Under the pieces are notes generated by a model, which worked only from the letters and a program-made list of their open reading frames with translations, did no database searches and was not told the DNA's origin. The position numbers and the translations under genes were made by a program. Positions 54,426 through 63,871 of a stretch of DNA of 64,000 bases are shown piece after piece. Every line of letters begins with the position of its first letter. Positions within the stretch are counted from its first letter, which is position 1. This DNA comes from Pseudomonadota bacterium. Lineage in GTDB: Bacteria > Pseudomonadota > Alphaproteobacteria > Rhizobiales > Xanthobacteraceae. The stretch lies in NCBI GenBank assembly GCA_023404675.1, contig JAEYAW010000029.1, positions 166,239 through 230,238 of the forward strand. The letters are read 5' to 3'.

Positions 54426-55652
54426 TCATGCAAACGCGTCCGGTGTCTGCACATGCTCGGGCCGTACGCCCGCGCCGACAGCGCGTGCGATCCGCCCTTC
54501 CAGCCATGACGACCGGTTGGCGAGCCGCGCCAGAAGCGGTGGACTGATCACCGCATCGCTCGTCGCCAGAACCGATTTGACGATGTTGTTCTGCGCCGCC
54601 ACCTGAACCGCCTGCGTGACGCGGGTTGGAAACATGCGCCGCGCGCGCACGGCATCGAGATCGGCCCGGGTCACACCGCCGCGCCGCAGTTTTTCCGCCA
54701 GCAAATTCGCCGTGGCCACAGCGTCCTGCACCGCCAGATTCACGCCGACGCCGCCGATCGGCGACATCGCGTGAGCCGCATCGCCGATACACAGCAGTCC
54801 AGGCAGCGTCCAGCGTTCAAGGCGGTCGACCGCAACGGTGAGCAGCTTTACATCGTCCCATCCGGCGATATCGCCGATTGTATCGGCGAGCGCGGGTGCA
54901 AGGCTCACCACGTCACGGCGGAAAGCGTCGACACCGCCCGCCTTGAGACCATCGAAGCCTCCCTTGGGGATGACATAAGCGATCTGCCAATAATCGCCGC
55001 GATCCAGCGTGATCATCATCTTGCCGGTGCCGATCCGCCCCAGCAGGTGATCGGAGCTGCCCGCCTTCTTGCCGACGCGAAACCACAGCACGTCCATCGG
55101 CGCGCCGATATCCTGCACGGCAAGGCCTGCCTTCTCGCGCAACGTCGAATGCCGTCCGTCGCAAGCGACCGTCAGCGGCGCGTGAATTTGACTCTCGCCG
55201 CCGGGCATGGTGGCCCGCACGCCCGCGACGGTCCCGTTCACGTTGATAAGATCCGTTGCTTCGGTCTGCATCAGAAGCTTGAAGGTCGGAAAGCGGCGTC
55301 CCTCCGACGCCAGGAAATTGAGGAAGTCCCACTGCGGCATGAATGCGATATAGGGATACTTCAGGCCACTCCGGCGGAAGTCCGCGACCGTGAATGTCTC
55401 GTCCCCGATCCGGGCACCCAGCGTTTCCAGATTCTGATGCGGTAGCTGCAGAAACCGGTCGATCAGGCCGAGTTCGTCCATCACCTCAAGCGTCGAGGGG
55501 TGGATGGTGTCCCCGCGAAAGTCGCGCAGGAAATCCGCGTGCTTCTCCAGAATGACGGTTTCGATCCCGGCGCGCGCCAGCAGGTACCCTAAAACCATCC
55601 CCGCCGGCCCTCCGCCGACAACGCAGCAGGATGCGGTTAGGATTCGCGCCAC
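54426..55652 (-). CDS. FAD-dependent monooxygenase, UbiH/PHBH-type
   Basis: 408 residues from a GTG at 55652, which has GGGAGGAAGGA directly before it; the longer frame to 55727 lacks support. The FAD motif is CCVVGGGPAGMVLGYLLARAG and the second FAD motif is LLCIGDAAHAMSPIGGVGVNLAVQDA. TVACDGRHSTLREKAGL is the central DG motif. A flavin hydroxylase of aromatic-type substrates by family; the substrate is unknown. Convergent with parE. Confidence 0.87.
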   Translation of the reverse strand: MARILTASCCVVGGGPAGMVLGYLLARAGIETVILEKHADFLRDFRGDTIHPSTLEVMDELGLIDRFLQLPHQNLETLGARIGDETFTVADFRRSGLKYPYIAFMPQWDFLNFLASEGRRFPTFKLLMQTEATDLINVNGTVAGVRATMPGGESQIHAPLTVACDGRHSTLREKAGLAVQDIGAPMDVLWFRVGKKAGSSDHLLGRIGTGKMMITLDRGDYWQIAYVIPKGGFDGLKAGGVDAFRRDVVSLAPALADTIGDIAGWDDVKLLTVAVDRLERWTLPGLLCIGDAAHAMSPIGGVGVNLAVQDAVATANLLAEKLRRGGVTRADLDAVRARRMFPTRVTQAVQVAAQNNIVKSVLATSDAVISPPLLARLANRSSWLEGRIARAVGAGVRPEHVQTPDAFA

Positions 55653-55929
55653 TCCTTCCTCCCGGGAACGCTCCAAATCGGGCCACCACGCCCGGTGTGA
55701 CAGAAAAATTGCAAGAAAATTCGGCACTTCCAGCGATCTGGCTCATTGACATTGCCAGTTTCGTGCCTATCTTCCGCATCGACGCGGCCCCGGTATCGAA
55801 ACGCGACGCCCGATAAGCCGCCTGTCTGCGTACCACATTTCAGCCCTGTTGCTTCAAGGCGTGCCGTCCGGGGCTGGGCGCGACGGGGATATATTCGAAA
55901 TCAAGACGGCGGTTTCGACTAGAGGCGCA

Positions 55930-57312
55930 ATGTCCTTTTCCAATCTCGGCCTGTCCGACAAGGTTCTCGCGGCGGTTTCTGCCGCCGGTTATACGTCCCC
56001 CACTCCTATCCAGGAACAATCCATTCCTCACGTGCTGGCCCGGCGCGACGTGCTCGGCATCGCCCAGACGGGAACGGGCAAAACGGCGGCCTTCGTGCTG
56101 CCGATGCTCACGATCCTTGAAAAGGGCCGTGCGCGCGCCCGCATGCCGCGCACGCTGATCCTTGAGCCGACGCGCGAACTGGCTGCGCAGGTGAAGGAAA
56201 ACTTTGACCGCTACGGCGTTGGCCAGAAGCTGAATGTCGCTCTGCTCATCGGCGGCGTGTCGTTCGGAGATCAGGACACCAAGCTGATGCGCGGCGTCGA
56301 CGTCCTGATCGCGACGCCCGGACGCCTGCTCGATCACACCGAACGCGGTGGCCTGCTGCTGACGGGCGTCGAGCTTCTCGTCATCGACGAAGCTGACCGC
56401 ATGCTCGACATGGGCTTCATTCCCGACATCGAACGCATCTGCAAGCTCGTCCCCTTCACGCGCCAGACGCTGTTCTTCACGGCAACCATGCCGCCGGAAA
56501 TCCGGCGCGTGACCGAGCAGTTCCTCCACAACCCGACCAAAGTGGAAGTGTCGCGCCCCGCTTCGACCGCCGTGACCGTCACGCAATCACAGGTGGATGG
56601 AGGCCGGGAATCGCACGAAAAACGCGAGGTGCTGCGCACCCTCCTGCGCGATGCCAAGGATCTGCAGAACGCCATCATCTTCTGTAACCGCAAGCGCGAG
56701 GTCGCGCTGCTGCACAGGTCGCTTCAGAAACATGGCTTCAGCGTCGGTGCTCTGCACGGCGACATGGACCAGACGGCGCGCATGGCGGCGCTCGATCAAT
56801 TCCGCAAGGGTGAGTTGCCGCTTCTCGTCGCCTCCGACGTCGCCGCGCGCGGCCTCGACATTCCCGAAGTCAGCCACGTCTTCAACTTCGACGTCCCTCA
56901 CCACCCGGACGACTACGTTCATCGCATCGGCAGAACCGGACGTGCCGGCCGCCTCGGAACGGCGGTGACGATCGTCACGCCGGCGGACCAGAAATCCATT
57001 TCGGCCATCGAAAAGCTGATCGGAAAGCCGATCCCGCGCGACGAGACCTTCAGCCACGCACCGGCGAGGGACGCATCCGACACGCTCGCGCCAGCCGACG
57101 AGCAACCTTCGCGCCGCCGCTCGCCGCGCAGGTCGCAGGAGCGCGGTGGTCGGAAACATCAGGGACAGGCCCCTGCTTCAACAACTTCTGTGCGCGAAGC
57201 TCCTGTTCGCGAAAAGGCACAGCCGCGACGCCCGGCGACGCCAGTCTCCGAGCCGGCCGATCATTCCCACCTTCCCGCCTTCCTGCTTCGTCCCATTCCC
57301 GCGCGAGGATAA
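55930..57312 (+). CDS. DEAD-box ATP-dependent RNA helicase (RhlE-like)
   Basis: 460 residues from the ATG at 55930. Q motif TPIQEQSIP, motif I AQTGTGKTAAF, Ia PTRELAAQV, II VIDEADRML, III FFTATMP, and VI HRIGRTGRAGR are intact. The last 80 residues are a basic, Pro/Arg-rich tail (RRRSPRRSQERGGRK) that probably binds RNA. Closest in organisation to RhlE-type helicases. Promotes RNA unwinding in ribosome assembly or decay. Confidence 0.92.
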   Translation: MSFSNLGLSDKVLAAVSAAGYTSPTPIQEQSIPHVLARRDVLGIAQTGTGKTAAFVLPMLTILEKGRARARMPRTLILEPTRELAAQVKENFDRYGVGQKLNVALLIGGVSFGDQDTKLMRGVDVLIATPGRLLDHTERGGLLLTGVELLVIDEADRMLDMGFIPDIERICKLVPFTRQTLFFTATMPPEIRRVTEQFLHNPTKVEVSRPASTAVTVTQSQVDGGRESHEKREVLRTLLRDAKDLQNAIIFCNRKREVALLHRSLQKHGFSVGALHGDMDQTARMAALDQFRKGELPLLVASDVAARGLDIPEVSHVFNFDVPHHPDDYVHRIGRTGRAGRLGTAVTIVTPADQKSISAIEKLIGKPIPRDETFSHAPARDASDTLAPADEQPSRRRSPRRSQERGGRKHQGQAPASTTSVREAPVREKAQPRRPATPVSEPADHSHLPAFLLRPIPARG

Positions 57313-57480
57313 AATCGCGCGAATGATTTGGAATGCATCAGGCGGCTGCTCGTAGATCAGCCGCAGATGCCGCGGCGAGCGGTATTTATTTACACTCTGG
57401 AACTTCGTTTACTCCGGATTCACCCTCCGCTCCTAACCTGCATCCAATATTTTTTGTGCCGGTTCGTGGCGTGGGCAGCC

Positions 57481-58572
57481 ATGTCCGCAAAAAGGGTTTC
57501 AGTCGTGCAAAGGTCGCGGGACGAACTTGAACGAACTTTTGCAATTTCTGACTGCGCCATGAAACGGATGCAGGATCTGAAGCTGCCCCCTTCCCCGAGA
57601 AATTACGAGATCTGGTACACTTACTCATGCGGCATCAATCCGCATCTCAATCGCGCCGTCGATGAAATCCTGTCCCGAAACGGTGGCCTGACAGACTGCG
57701 ATCTCGAACAGATCCACGATAGTTTTTTCTCCCAGCTCAAGGCCGCTGACGGCGCCGACCAGATCGGGGCTCGTGTGGCCGGAGAGATCGGTGACGTCGT
57801 TGCCCTGCTGACGGAGGCACTGAATCTGTCGATGCGGTTTCGCTCGCGCCTCTCCGGAGCCGAGCAGAAACTCGACATCGCACTCGACGTCACTTCGGTT
57901 CGAACGATCATCGAATCGCTGGCACGCTCGACGCACGAAATCTGCGAAAACAACCAGACGCTCCAAACCAAGCTCAGCGCATCGCTCGACGAAATCACCC
58001 ATCTGCGGCGGGATCTCGACACCATCCGGGCCGAAAGCCTTTCCGATCCGCTGACTGGGCTTGGCAATCGCAAATTCTTCGACAAGACGGTCCGGAAGAA
58101 CGTCGCGCTGGCTCGCGAGCTCGGAGCGCCGATGTCTCTTTTGATGTTCGACATCGACAACTTCAAATCGTTCAACGACAATTACGGGCATCTCACCGGC
58201 GATCAGGTCCTGCGGCTGGTCGCTGGAACGCTCAAGCAGAATATTGCGCTGAGAGACATCGCGACCCGCTACGGCGGTGAAGAGTTCGCGGTGGTGCTTC
58301 CGTCAACGACCATCGATCAGGCGATCCTCACCGCCGACAAGATCCGTTGCGCGGTGATGGCGCGCGAGTTGAAAAAGAAATCGACTGGCGAAATCCTGGG
58401 GCGCATCACCATGTCGGTCGGCGTCGCGATGCTGCGGCATGGCGACGATCCTTACAGCCTGATCGACCGCGCCGACGGATGCCTTTATGCAGCGAAGCGC
58501 GCGGGCCGTAACCGCGTCGTTCATGAGGGGAACTACGAATACATCGGCACCCCGCCTGCACGCGTCGCGTGA
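57481..58572 (+). CDS. GGDEF-domain diguanylate cyclase
   Basis: 363 residues from the ATG at 57481. A helical N-terminal region (about 1-185, including LKLPPSPRNYEIWYTYSCG) leads into the GGDEF domain: DPLTGLGNRKFF, LLMFDIDNFKSFNDNYGH and the active-site motif RYGGEEFAVVLP. An RxxD inhibitory site is not evident. Synthesises cyclic di-GMP. No membrane segment, so it is cytoplasmic. Separated from the helicase gene by 168 bases. Confidence 0.9.
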   Translation: MSAKRVSVVQRSRDELERTFAISDCAMKRMQDLKLPPSPRNYEIWYTYSCGINPHLNRAVDEILSRNGGLTDCDLEQIHDSFFSQLKAADGADQIGARVAGEIGDVVALLTEALNLSMRFRSRLSGAEQKLDIALDVTSVRTIIESLARSTHEICENNQTLQTKLSASLDEITHLRRDLDTIRAESLSDPLTGLGNRKFFDKTVRKNVALARELGAPMSLLMFDIDNFKSFNDNYGHLTGDQVLRLVAGTLKQNIALRDIATRYGGEEFAVVLPSTTIDQAILTADKIRCAVMARELKKKSTGEILGRITMSVGVAMLRHGDDPYSLIDRADGCLYAAKRAGRNRVVHEGNYEYIGTPPARVA

Positions 58573-58612
58573 CCACCTGAAAAAACCGACGATCAGGGCA
58601 AGTCCCGTTCGT

Positions 58613-59104
58613 TCAGGATTTCGGCTTGCGCTTCGATGTCGGCGCAGTATCGCTGCGGGCGGCCGGTTTGGACGAAGTTTTTGTCTTCCGCGGAGCCGAC
58701 GATGACGTGGCGCTTGCCTTGATCCGTTTCATGGCGGCCGGCGCCCCCTTCACGCCCTTCTTGTTACGCGTTGGTTTGGTGGTCTGCGCGCGTCGAGCAG
58801 CCCCGAGGGCTTTGCGGGCCCACTGCGCCAATTCCTCCGGATCGTCGTAGAGGCGGTCGGGAATCCTCCAGTAGGAGCGGACGATGATCTCCTTGCCGCT
58901 GGTGCGCTGGGTGTAGCTGAACGGCGACTGCCCTTCCTGCTCAAAGGCGGAGAGGCTCTCCTCGTCCGCGCGAAAATAAAGCACGTCGCGAATCACCAGC
59001 GCGAAATTCACGCCATCCGCTGAGACGCCGTAGCCGGAAAACATCCGGCGCAGATCGACCGCGCCGAACTCGGAGAAAAGATCATTGAGGAAATCGCGGT
59101 CCAT
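58613..59104 (-). CDS. TfoX N-terminal domain protein with basic tail
   Basis: 163 residues from the ATG at 59104. Residues 1-100 form a TfoX_N domain (LFSEFGAVDLRRMFSGYGVS, NFALVIRDVLYFRAD and the WRIPDRLYDDPEELAQW end). The remaining 60 residues are Lys/Ser/Ala-rich and probably disordered or nucleic-acid-binding. TfoX regulates competence in gammaproteobacteria; the role here is unknown. Immediately downstream of sufA with 26 bases between. Confidence 0.82.
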   Translation of the reverse strand: MDRDFLNDLFSEFGAVDLRRMFSGYGVSADGVNFALVIRDVLYFRADEESLSAFEQEGQSPFSYTQRTSGKEIIVRSYWRIPDRLYDDPEELAQWARKALGAARRAQTTKPTRNKKGVKGAPAAMKRIKASATSSSAPRKTKTSSKPAARSDTAPTSKRKPKS

Positions 59105-59130
59105 AATTGCAGTCCATGGCGGACCGCGCT

Positions 59131-59511
59131 TCAATCCGCGAGGGTCGCGGGCTGGAGTTGAACCGATTCCCCGCAGCCGCAGGCGCCCACCTGATTGGGA
59201 TTGTTGAAGACGAACTGCGCCGCCATCCGGTCGGTCTTGAAGTCCATCTCGGTGCCGAGCAGGAACAGGACGGCCTTCGGCTCGACAAGAATGCGCACGC
59301 CCTTGTCCTCGACGACCTCGTCGCTCGGCAGGATGTCCTCGGCGTATTCGATGGTGTAGGCCATGCCGGCACAGCCGCCATTCTTCACGCCGACACGAAG
59401 CCCCACGATCGGATTGTCGGTTCGCTCCATCAGCGCGCGCACGCGATCTGCGGCGGCGTCCGTCAGCCGCATCACCTGAGGTCGGGGTCGAGCCGGTCTT
59501 GAGCTAGCCAT
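59131..59511 (-). CDS. sufA: A-type iron-sulfur carrier SufA/IscA family
   Basis: 126 residues from ATG 59511 (an ATG at 59517 is also possible). One HesB/IscA domain with the three cluster-binding cysteines at C47 (NGGCAGM) and C111 and C113 (GACGCGES). MRLTDAAADRVRALM starts the domain. It accepts and delivers nascent Fe-S clusters. It belongs to the suf operon, separated from sufT by the VOC gene. Confidence 0.92.
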   Translation of the reverse strand: MASSRPARPRPQVMRLTDAAADRVRALMERTDNPIVGLRVGVKNGGCAGMAYTIEYAEDILPSDEVVEDKGVRILVEPKAVLFLLGTEMDFKTDRMAAQFVFNNPNQVGACGCGESVQLQPATLAD

Positions 59512-59623
59512 CGTCATTCATCCCGTCCGCCGCGCGGACTCGTCCGCTGCGTTAAAGATAACCCTGAATCGGGCCGTGTGAAGCCCCGGCGACCTGGAAT
59601 CGACCAAACCGCCCGTCAGTTCG

Positions 59624-60037
59624 TCAGAAAATCGCCCACGTGCCACGCGTGACCAGTTCCAGAAGATGTCCGTCCGGATCGCGGAAATAGATGCTGTGCC
59701 CGCCGCGCGGCCAGGCCGTGCGCCCCTCGATGGCAACGCCCTGCCCCGCCAGCGCCTGCTCCCACGCTTCCAGTTCGTCCACCGCCACGCCGAACGCCAG
59801 ATGGATGTCGCCCGATCCGCCATGCGGCGGGATCGTGCCGCCGGGGAGGCTCACCGTCTCGCCCGTTGAGCCCTTGAGGAACACCAGCAGCACACTTTCG
59901 CCGCCGACATCGTAGGCGTGGAAACGGCTGTCGGACGATAACAGCTTCAGGCCCAGCACAGCCTCGTAGAACGCCCCGGCGCGTGCGAGGTCGTCCACAT
60001 AGATCGCTGTCTCGATGATCCGCTGAAGGCGCGGCAT
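59624..60037 (-). CDS. VOC family protein within the suf operon
   Basis: 137 residues from the ATG at 60037, which overlaps no other gene but lies 2 bases after the sufT stop. A single VOC module: IIETAIYVDDLARAGAFYEA at the start and HSIYFRDPDGHLLELVTRG at the end, with candidate metal ligands His (DIHLAFGV) and Glu (LLELVT). Glyoxalase/bleomycin-resistance superfamily; the reaction is unknown. It is inserted between sufT and sufA on the same strand. Confidence 0.85.
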   Translation of the reverse strand: MPRLQRIIETAIYVDDLARAGAFYEAVLGLKLLSSDSRFHAYDVGGESVLLVFLKGSTGETVSLPGGTIPPHGGSGDIHLAFGVAVDELEAWEQALAGQGVAIEGRTAWPRGGHSIYFRDPDGHLLELVTRGTWAIF

Positions 60038-60039
60038 CG

Positions 60040-60426
60040 TCACCACATGTTGAGGACGAGACGCGCCTCGTCGGACATCCGGTCCGGCGTCCAGGCCGGC
60101 TCCCAGACGATGCTGACGTTCACGACACCGACGCCGGCAACGCTGGCGACCGCGTTCTCGACCATGGTCGGCAGCTCCGCCGCCGCCGGACAATTCGGTG
60201 TCGTCAGCGTCATGTCGATATCGATGGTGCGGTCGTCCTTGATATCGACCTTGTAGATCAGGCCGAGTTCGTAGATGTCGGCCGGGATTTCCGGGTCGAA
60301 CACGGTCTTCAGGGCCGCGACGATCTCGCCGCCCATGCGCTCGGTCTCCTCCTGCGGCAGGGCAGAAGAGGTCTGAATGCGGTTTTCGCCGTCGGCGGCG
60401 TCGGCTTGCTGCGCGAGTTCACTCAT
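60040..60426 (-). CDS. sufT: SUF system Fe-S cluster assembly protein SufT (DUF59)
   Basis: 128 residues. The DUF59/MIP18 domain is VAALKTVFDPEIPADIYELG, then VDIKDDRTIDIDMTLTTPNC (reactive cysteine in TPNCPAAAEL) and VVNVSIVWEPAWTPDRMSDEAR. About 35 N-terminal residues precede it. SufT takes part in Fe-S protein maturation. Its ATG overlaps the sufS stop by 4 bases. Confidence 0.9.
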   Translation of the reverse strand: MSELAQQADAADGENRIQTSSALPQEETERMGGEIVAALKTVFDPEIPADIYELGLIYKVDIKDDRTIDIDMTLTTPNCPAAAELPTMVENAVASVAGVGVVNVSIVWEPAWTPDRMSDEARLVLNMW

Positions 60427-61664
60427 GAGAACAGATCCTGCGCTTTGATGAGAGCCTGCGCGAGAGTGTCGATTTCCTCTCGCGTATTATACATGCCGAA
60501 CGAGGCCCGGCAGGTGGCGGTCACGTTGAATCGCTCCAGCAGCGGCATCACGCAATGCGTGCCCGCGCGCACCGCGATCCCGCCACGGTCGATCACGGTC
60601 GCGACATCGTGCGGATGCGCGCCCTTCAGCTCGAACGACACCAGCGGCCCCTTGGCGCGCGGCGTGCCGATGATCCGCACCGAGTTGATCTCGCGCAGCC
60701 GGTCGTGGGCATAGGTGAGGAGGTCGTGCTCGTGCGCCGCGATCCGCTCCTTGCCGATCGAATTGACGTAATCGATCGCAGCGCCGAGGCCGATCGCCTG
60801 CACGATCGACGGCGTGCCTGCCTCGAACTTGTGCGGCGGATCGCCATAGGTCACCCAGTCCTGCGCCACCTCGCGGATCATCTCGCCGCCGCCGTTGTAA
60901 GGGCGCATGGCGACGAGGTGATCGTATTTCGCGTAAAGCACGCCGATGCCGGTCGGGCCGTAGACCTTATGGCCGGTGAACACATAGAAATCGCAGTCGA
61001 TGTCCCGCACGTCGATGTCCATGTGCACGGCGGCCTGGCTGCCATCCACCAGCACGGGGATGCCGCGCGCGTGCGCGATCTTCACCACGTCCTTGACCGG
61101 CACGATGGTGCCGAGCGCGTTGGACATCTGCGTGATGGCGACAAGCTTGGTCTTCGGCGACAGAAGCTTCTCGAACTCCTCGATCAGGAAGTTGCCTTCG
61201 TCGTCGACGGGGACCCACTTGATCACCGCGCCCTGCCGCTCGCGCAGGAAATGCCAGGGCACGATGTTGGAGTGATGCTCCATGATCGAGATCACGATCT
61301 CGTCGCCGGCCTGGATGTTCGGCGCGCCCCACGACGACGCCACGAGGTTGATCGCCTCGGTGGCGTTGCGGGTGAAGATGATTTCCTCCGGGCGGCCCGC
61401 CTTGAGAAACTGCGCGACCTTGCCGCGCGCGCCCTCATAGGCTTCCGTCGCGGCGTTCGCGAGGAAGTGCAGGCCGCGATGGACGTTGGCGTACTCATAC
61501 GAATATGCGTGCGTCAGCCGCTCCAGCACAGCGGTCGGCTTCTGAGCCGAAGCCGCGTTGTCGAGATAGACGAGCGGCTTGCCGTACACCTTCATGCCGA
61601 GCGCGGGGAAATCCTCCCGCACTCTGGCGACGTCATAAGATCCGTTGGCGACAGCCGGATGCAT
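60423..61664 (-). CDS. sufS: Cysteine desulfurase SufS
   Basis: 413 residues. PLP lysine in FTGHKVYGPTGIGVLY, the substrate-binding HHSNIVPW block and the catalytic cysteine in RAGTHCVMPLL mark the type II (SufS/CsdA) group. Starts with VREDFPALGMKVYGKPLVYLDNAA. It releases sulfur from cysteine for the SufBCD scaffold. It follows sufD by 2 bases. Confidence 0.95.
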   Translation of the reverse strand: MHPAVANGSYDVARVREDFPALGMKVYGKPLVYLDNAASAQKPTAVLERLTHAYSYEYANVHRGLHFLANAATEAYEGARGKVAQFLKAGRPEEIIFTRNATEAINLVASSWGAPNIQAGDEIVISIMEHHSNIVPWHFLRERQGAVIKWVPVDDEGNFLIEEFEKLLSPKTKLVAITQMSNALGTIVPVKDVVKIAHARGIPVLVDGSQAAVHMDIDVRDIDCDFYVFTGHKVYGPTGIGVLYAKYDHLVAMRPYNGGGEMIREVAQDWVTYGDPPHKFEAGTPSIVQAIGLGAAIDYVNSIGKERIAAHEHDLLTYAHDRLREINSVRIIGTPRAKGPLVSFELKGAHPHDVATVIDRGGIAVRAGTHCVMPLLERFNVTATCRASFGMYNTREEIDTLAQALIKAQDLFS

Positions 61665-61666
61665 CG

Positions 61667-62989
61667 TCAGCCTCGCGCCATCAGCCAGCGTTCGGCGGCG
61701 GCGGACGCCGCGTCGCGCAGGTTCTCGTCCACGATGGATTCGATCGCCTCGCCGACGAACGCCTGAATCAGCAGCGCCTGCGCCTCCTTCTCCGGAAGCC
61801 CGCGCGCGCGCAGATAGAACAGCAGGCTCTCGTCCAGCGCCCCCGCCGTCGCACCGTGACCGCAGGTCACGTCGTCGGCGAAAATCTCAAGCTCCGGCTT
61901 GTTATCGACCTCGGCCTCGTCGGAGAGCAGCAGCGCGCGCGTCATCATCTTGCCGTCGGTCTTCTGGGCGTCCGGCTTGACGATGATGCGGCCTTGAAAC
62001 ACCGAACGGGCGCGATCATCCACCACCGCGCGGAACACCTCGCGGCTGGTGCAATTCGGCACCGCATGGGTGATGACGAAGGTCGAGTCGCCGTGCTGAC
62101 GGCCGCGCAGCAGGTTGACGCCGTTGGTGGTCAGTTCGGCGCCTTCGCCCGCGAAGGTGATGAAGCCCTGATAGCGACTGACCGCGCCGCCGCTCGTCAG
62201 GTTGAAGGTGTTGAAGCGCGCTTTGGCGCCGATGGTTACGATCGCGGTGGCGACATGCGCCGCGTCCGCCGCGTCCTCCATGGTGCGCACATGCTGCAAC
62301 TCGGCCCCTTCGCCGATCCACAACACCGTGGAGTCGTAGACCTGATAGGCCGACGCATCACCGACGGCGACGAAGGTCTCGGCGAGCGTCAGCCGCGCGC
62401 CAATGCCCACCTTCACCAGCGAGCGCGTCGAGGCCGACTGCTTCGTTCGCGTCGCCACGTGCACAATATGCACCGGGCGCGCGGGCATGGCGTTGTCGTC
62501 GACATCGATCACCACGCCGCCGGTGGCGAGCGCCGCGTTCAGGGCAATCGTCGCGTCGGAGGCAATGTCCGTCCGCGTTCGCAGCAGATCGACAGCCTTG
62601 CCGCCCTCGGCCAGCAGCGCGGCGAGCGAGCGCACGTGCACGCCCTCGCCACCCGCCGGCGCGCCGGACAGTTCCGGCACGAATACGCCGTCCACGATCA
62701 CGAGGCGCAGCGCCTCGCCCGCGATGCTCTCCGCCACATCCCGCGCCTTCGCGAGCGCCGATGCGTCGGGCGCACCAGCGAGCGGCGCGACATCGCCGAT
62801 CAGGCCGCGCAGATCGGTATACTTCCACTGTTCGATCCGCCGGTTCGGCAGGCCAAGCCGGCTGAACGCGTCGAAATCCGCCGCCCGCAACTCATCGACA
62901 GCCGACGTACCGGGCAACTGGGCGCGCGCCGCAGCGAAGATATCGCTGTCAGGTCTCGACGCATCAGGTCTGATCAATGCAACGTTCAT
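61667..62989 (-). CDS. sufD: Fe-S cluster assembly protein SufD
   Basis: 440 residues. A SufBD-family beta-helix: RLGLPNRRIEQWKYTDLRG near the N-terminus, and DVTCGHGATAGALDESLLFY with RARGLPEKEAQALLIQAFVG at the C-terminus. It pairs with SufB in the SufBC2D scaffold. Located between sufC and sufS with 16 and 2 bases between. Confidence 0.94.
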   Translation of the reverse strand: MNVALIRPDASRPDSDIFAAARAQLPGTSAVDELRAADFDAFSRLGLPNRRIEQWKYTDLRGLIGDVAPLAGAPDASALAKARDVAESIAGEALRLVIVDGVFVPELSGAPAGGEGVHVRSLAALLAEGGKAVDLLRTRTDIASDATIALNAALATGGVVIDVDDNAMPARPVHIVHVATRTKQSASTRSLVKVGIGARLTLAETFVAVGDASAYQVYDSTVLWIGEGAELQHVRTMEDAADAAHVATAIVTIGAKARFNTFNLTSGGAVSRYQGFITFAGEGAELTTNGVNLLRGRQHGDSTFVITHAVPNCTSREVFRAVVDDRARSVFQGRIIVKPDAQKTDGKMMTRALLLSDEAEVDNKPELEIFADDVTCGHGATAGALDESLLFYLRARGLPEKEAQALLIQAFVGEAIESIVDENLRDAASAAAERWLMARG

Positions 62990-63005
62990 CGCATCACCTG
63001 TCCGC

Positions 63006-63758
63006 TCACGCCGCCAGATCTTCGAACTGCGCGTAGCCCGAGGCTTCGAGTTCGAGCGCCAGCTCCTTGCCGCCGCTCTTCACCACGCGGCCCTTCGACA
63101 TCACGTGCACGACATCCGGCACGATGTAGTTGAGCAGCCGCTGATAGTGCGTGATGACGATCATCGAGCGTTCCGGCGAGCGCAGCGAATTCACGCCGTC
63201 GGCGGCGATCCGCAGCGCGTCGATATCGAGGCCGGAGTCCATCTCGTCGAGGATGCACAGGCTCGGCTCGAACAGCGCCATCTGCAGCACCTCGTTGCGC
63301 TTCTTCTCGCCGCCGGAGAAACCGACATTGACGCCGCGCTTGAGCATGTCCTGCGGGATGCTGAGACGGCCCGCGACCTCGCGCACCTTTCGCAGGAAGT
63401 CGGGCGTGGACAGTTCCTCCTCGCCGCGCGCCTTGCGCTGCGCATTGAGCGCGGTGCGCAGAAAATTCATGGTCGCGACGCCCGGAATCTCGACCGGATA
63501 CTGGAACGCGAGGAACACGCCTTTAGCGGCGCGCTCGTTCGGCTCCATCTCCAGAAGATCCTCGCCCTTGAACAGGATCTGCCCGTCCGTCACCTCATAG
63601 CCCGGCTTGCCGGCGATGACGTGGCTGAGCGTCGACTTGCCCGATCCGTTCGGGCCCATGATGGCGTGCACCTCGCCCGCGTTCACGGTGAGCGACAGGC
63701 CGTGGAGAATCTCGCGTTCCTCGACACGGGCATGAAGATTTTTGATTTCGAGCAACAT
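63006..63758 (-). CDS. sufC: Fe-S cluster assembly ATPase SufC
   Basis: 250 residues of ABC-type ATPase without membrane partner. Walker A GPNGSGKST, signature FSGGEKKRNEVLQMALFEPS, Walker B CILDEMDSGLDIDAL, and the switch histidine in ITHYQRLL are intact. It drives the SufBC2D scaffold. Located directly downstream of sufB. Confidence 0.95.
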   Translation of the reverse strand: MLLEIKNLHARVEEREILHGLSLTVNAGEVHAIMGPNGSGKSTLSHVIAGKPGYEVTDGQILFKGEDLLEMEPNERAAKGVFLAFQYPVEIPGVATMNFLRTALNAQRKARGEEELSTPDFLRKVREVAGRLSIPQDMLKRGVNVGFSGGEKKRNEVLQMALFEPSLCILDEMDSGLDIDALRIAADGVNSLRSPERSMIVITHYQRLLNYIVPDVVHVMSKGRVVKSGGKELALELEASGYAQFEDLAA

Positions 63759-63871
63759 ATCAAACCTCGTTCCGGTCCATCATCCATGATGGAGAGGGCC
63801 TCGCATTCGGAGCCCGTTTGTTCGAATTCGTGCAAATGCCGGGCGGCTGTTGTCCGCCCTCCTGCCCTCGG

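Noticed and set aside
61505..63133. 542-codon plus-strand frame antisense to sufD and sufS
   Set aside because: Antisense shadow; the minus strand holds unmistakable sufS, sufD and sufC.
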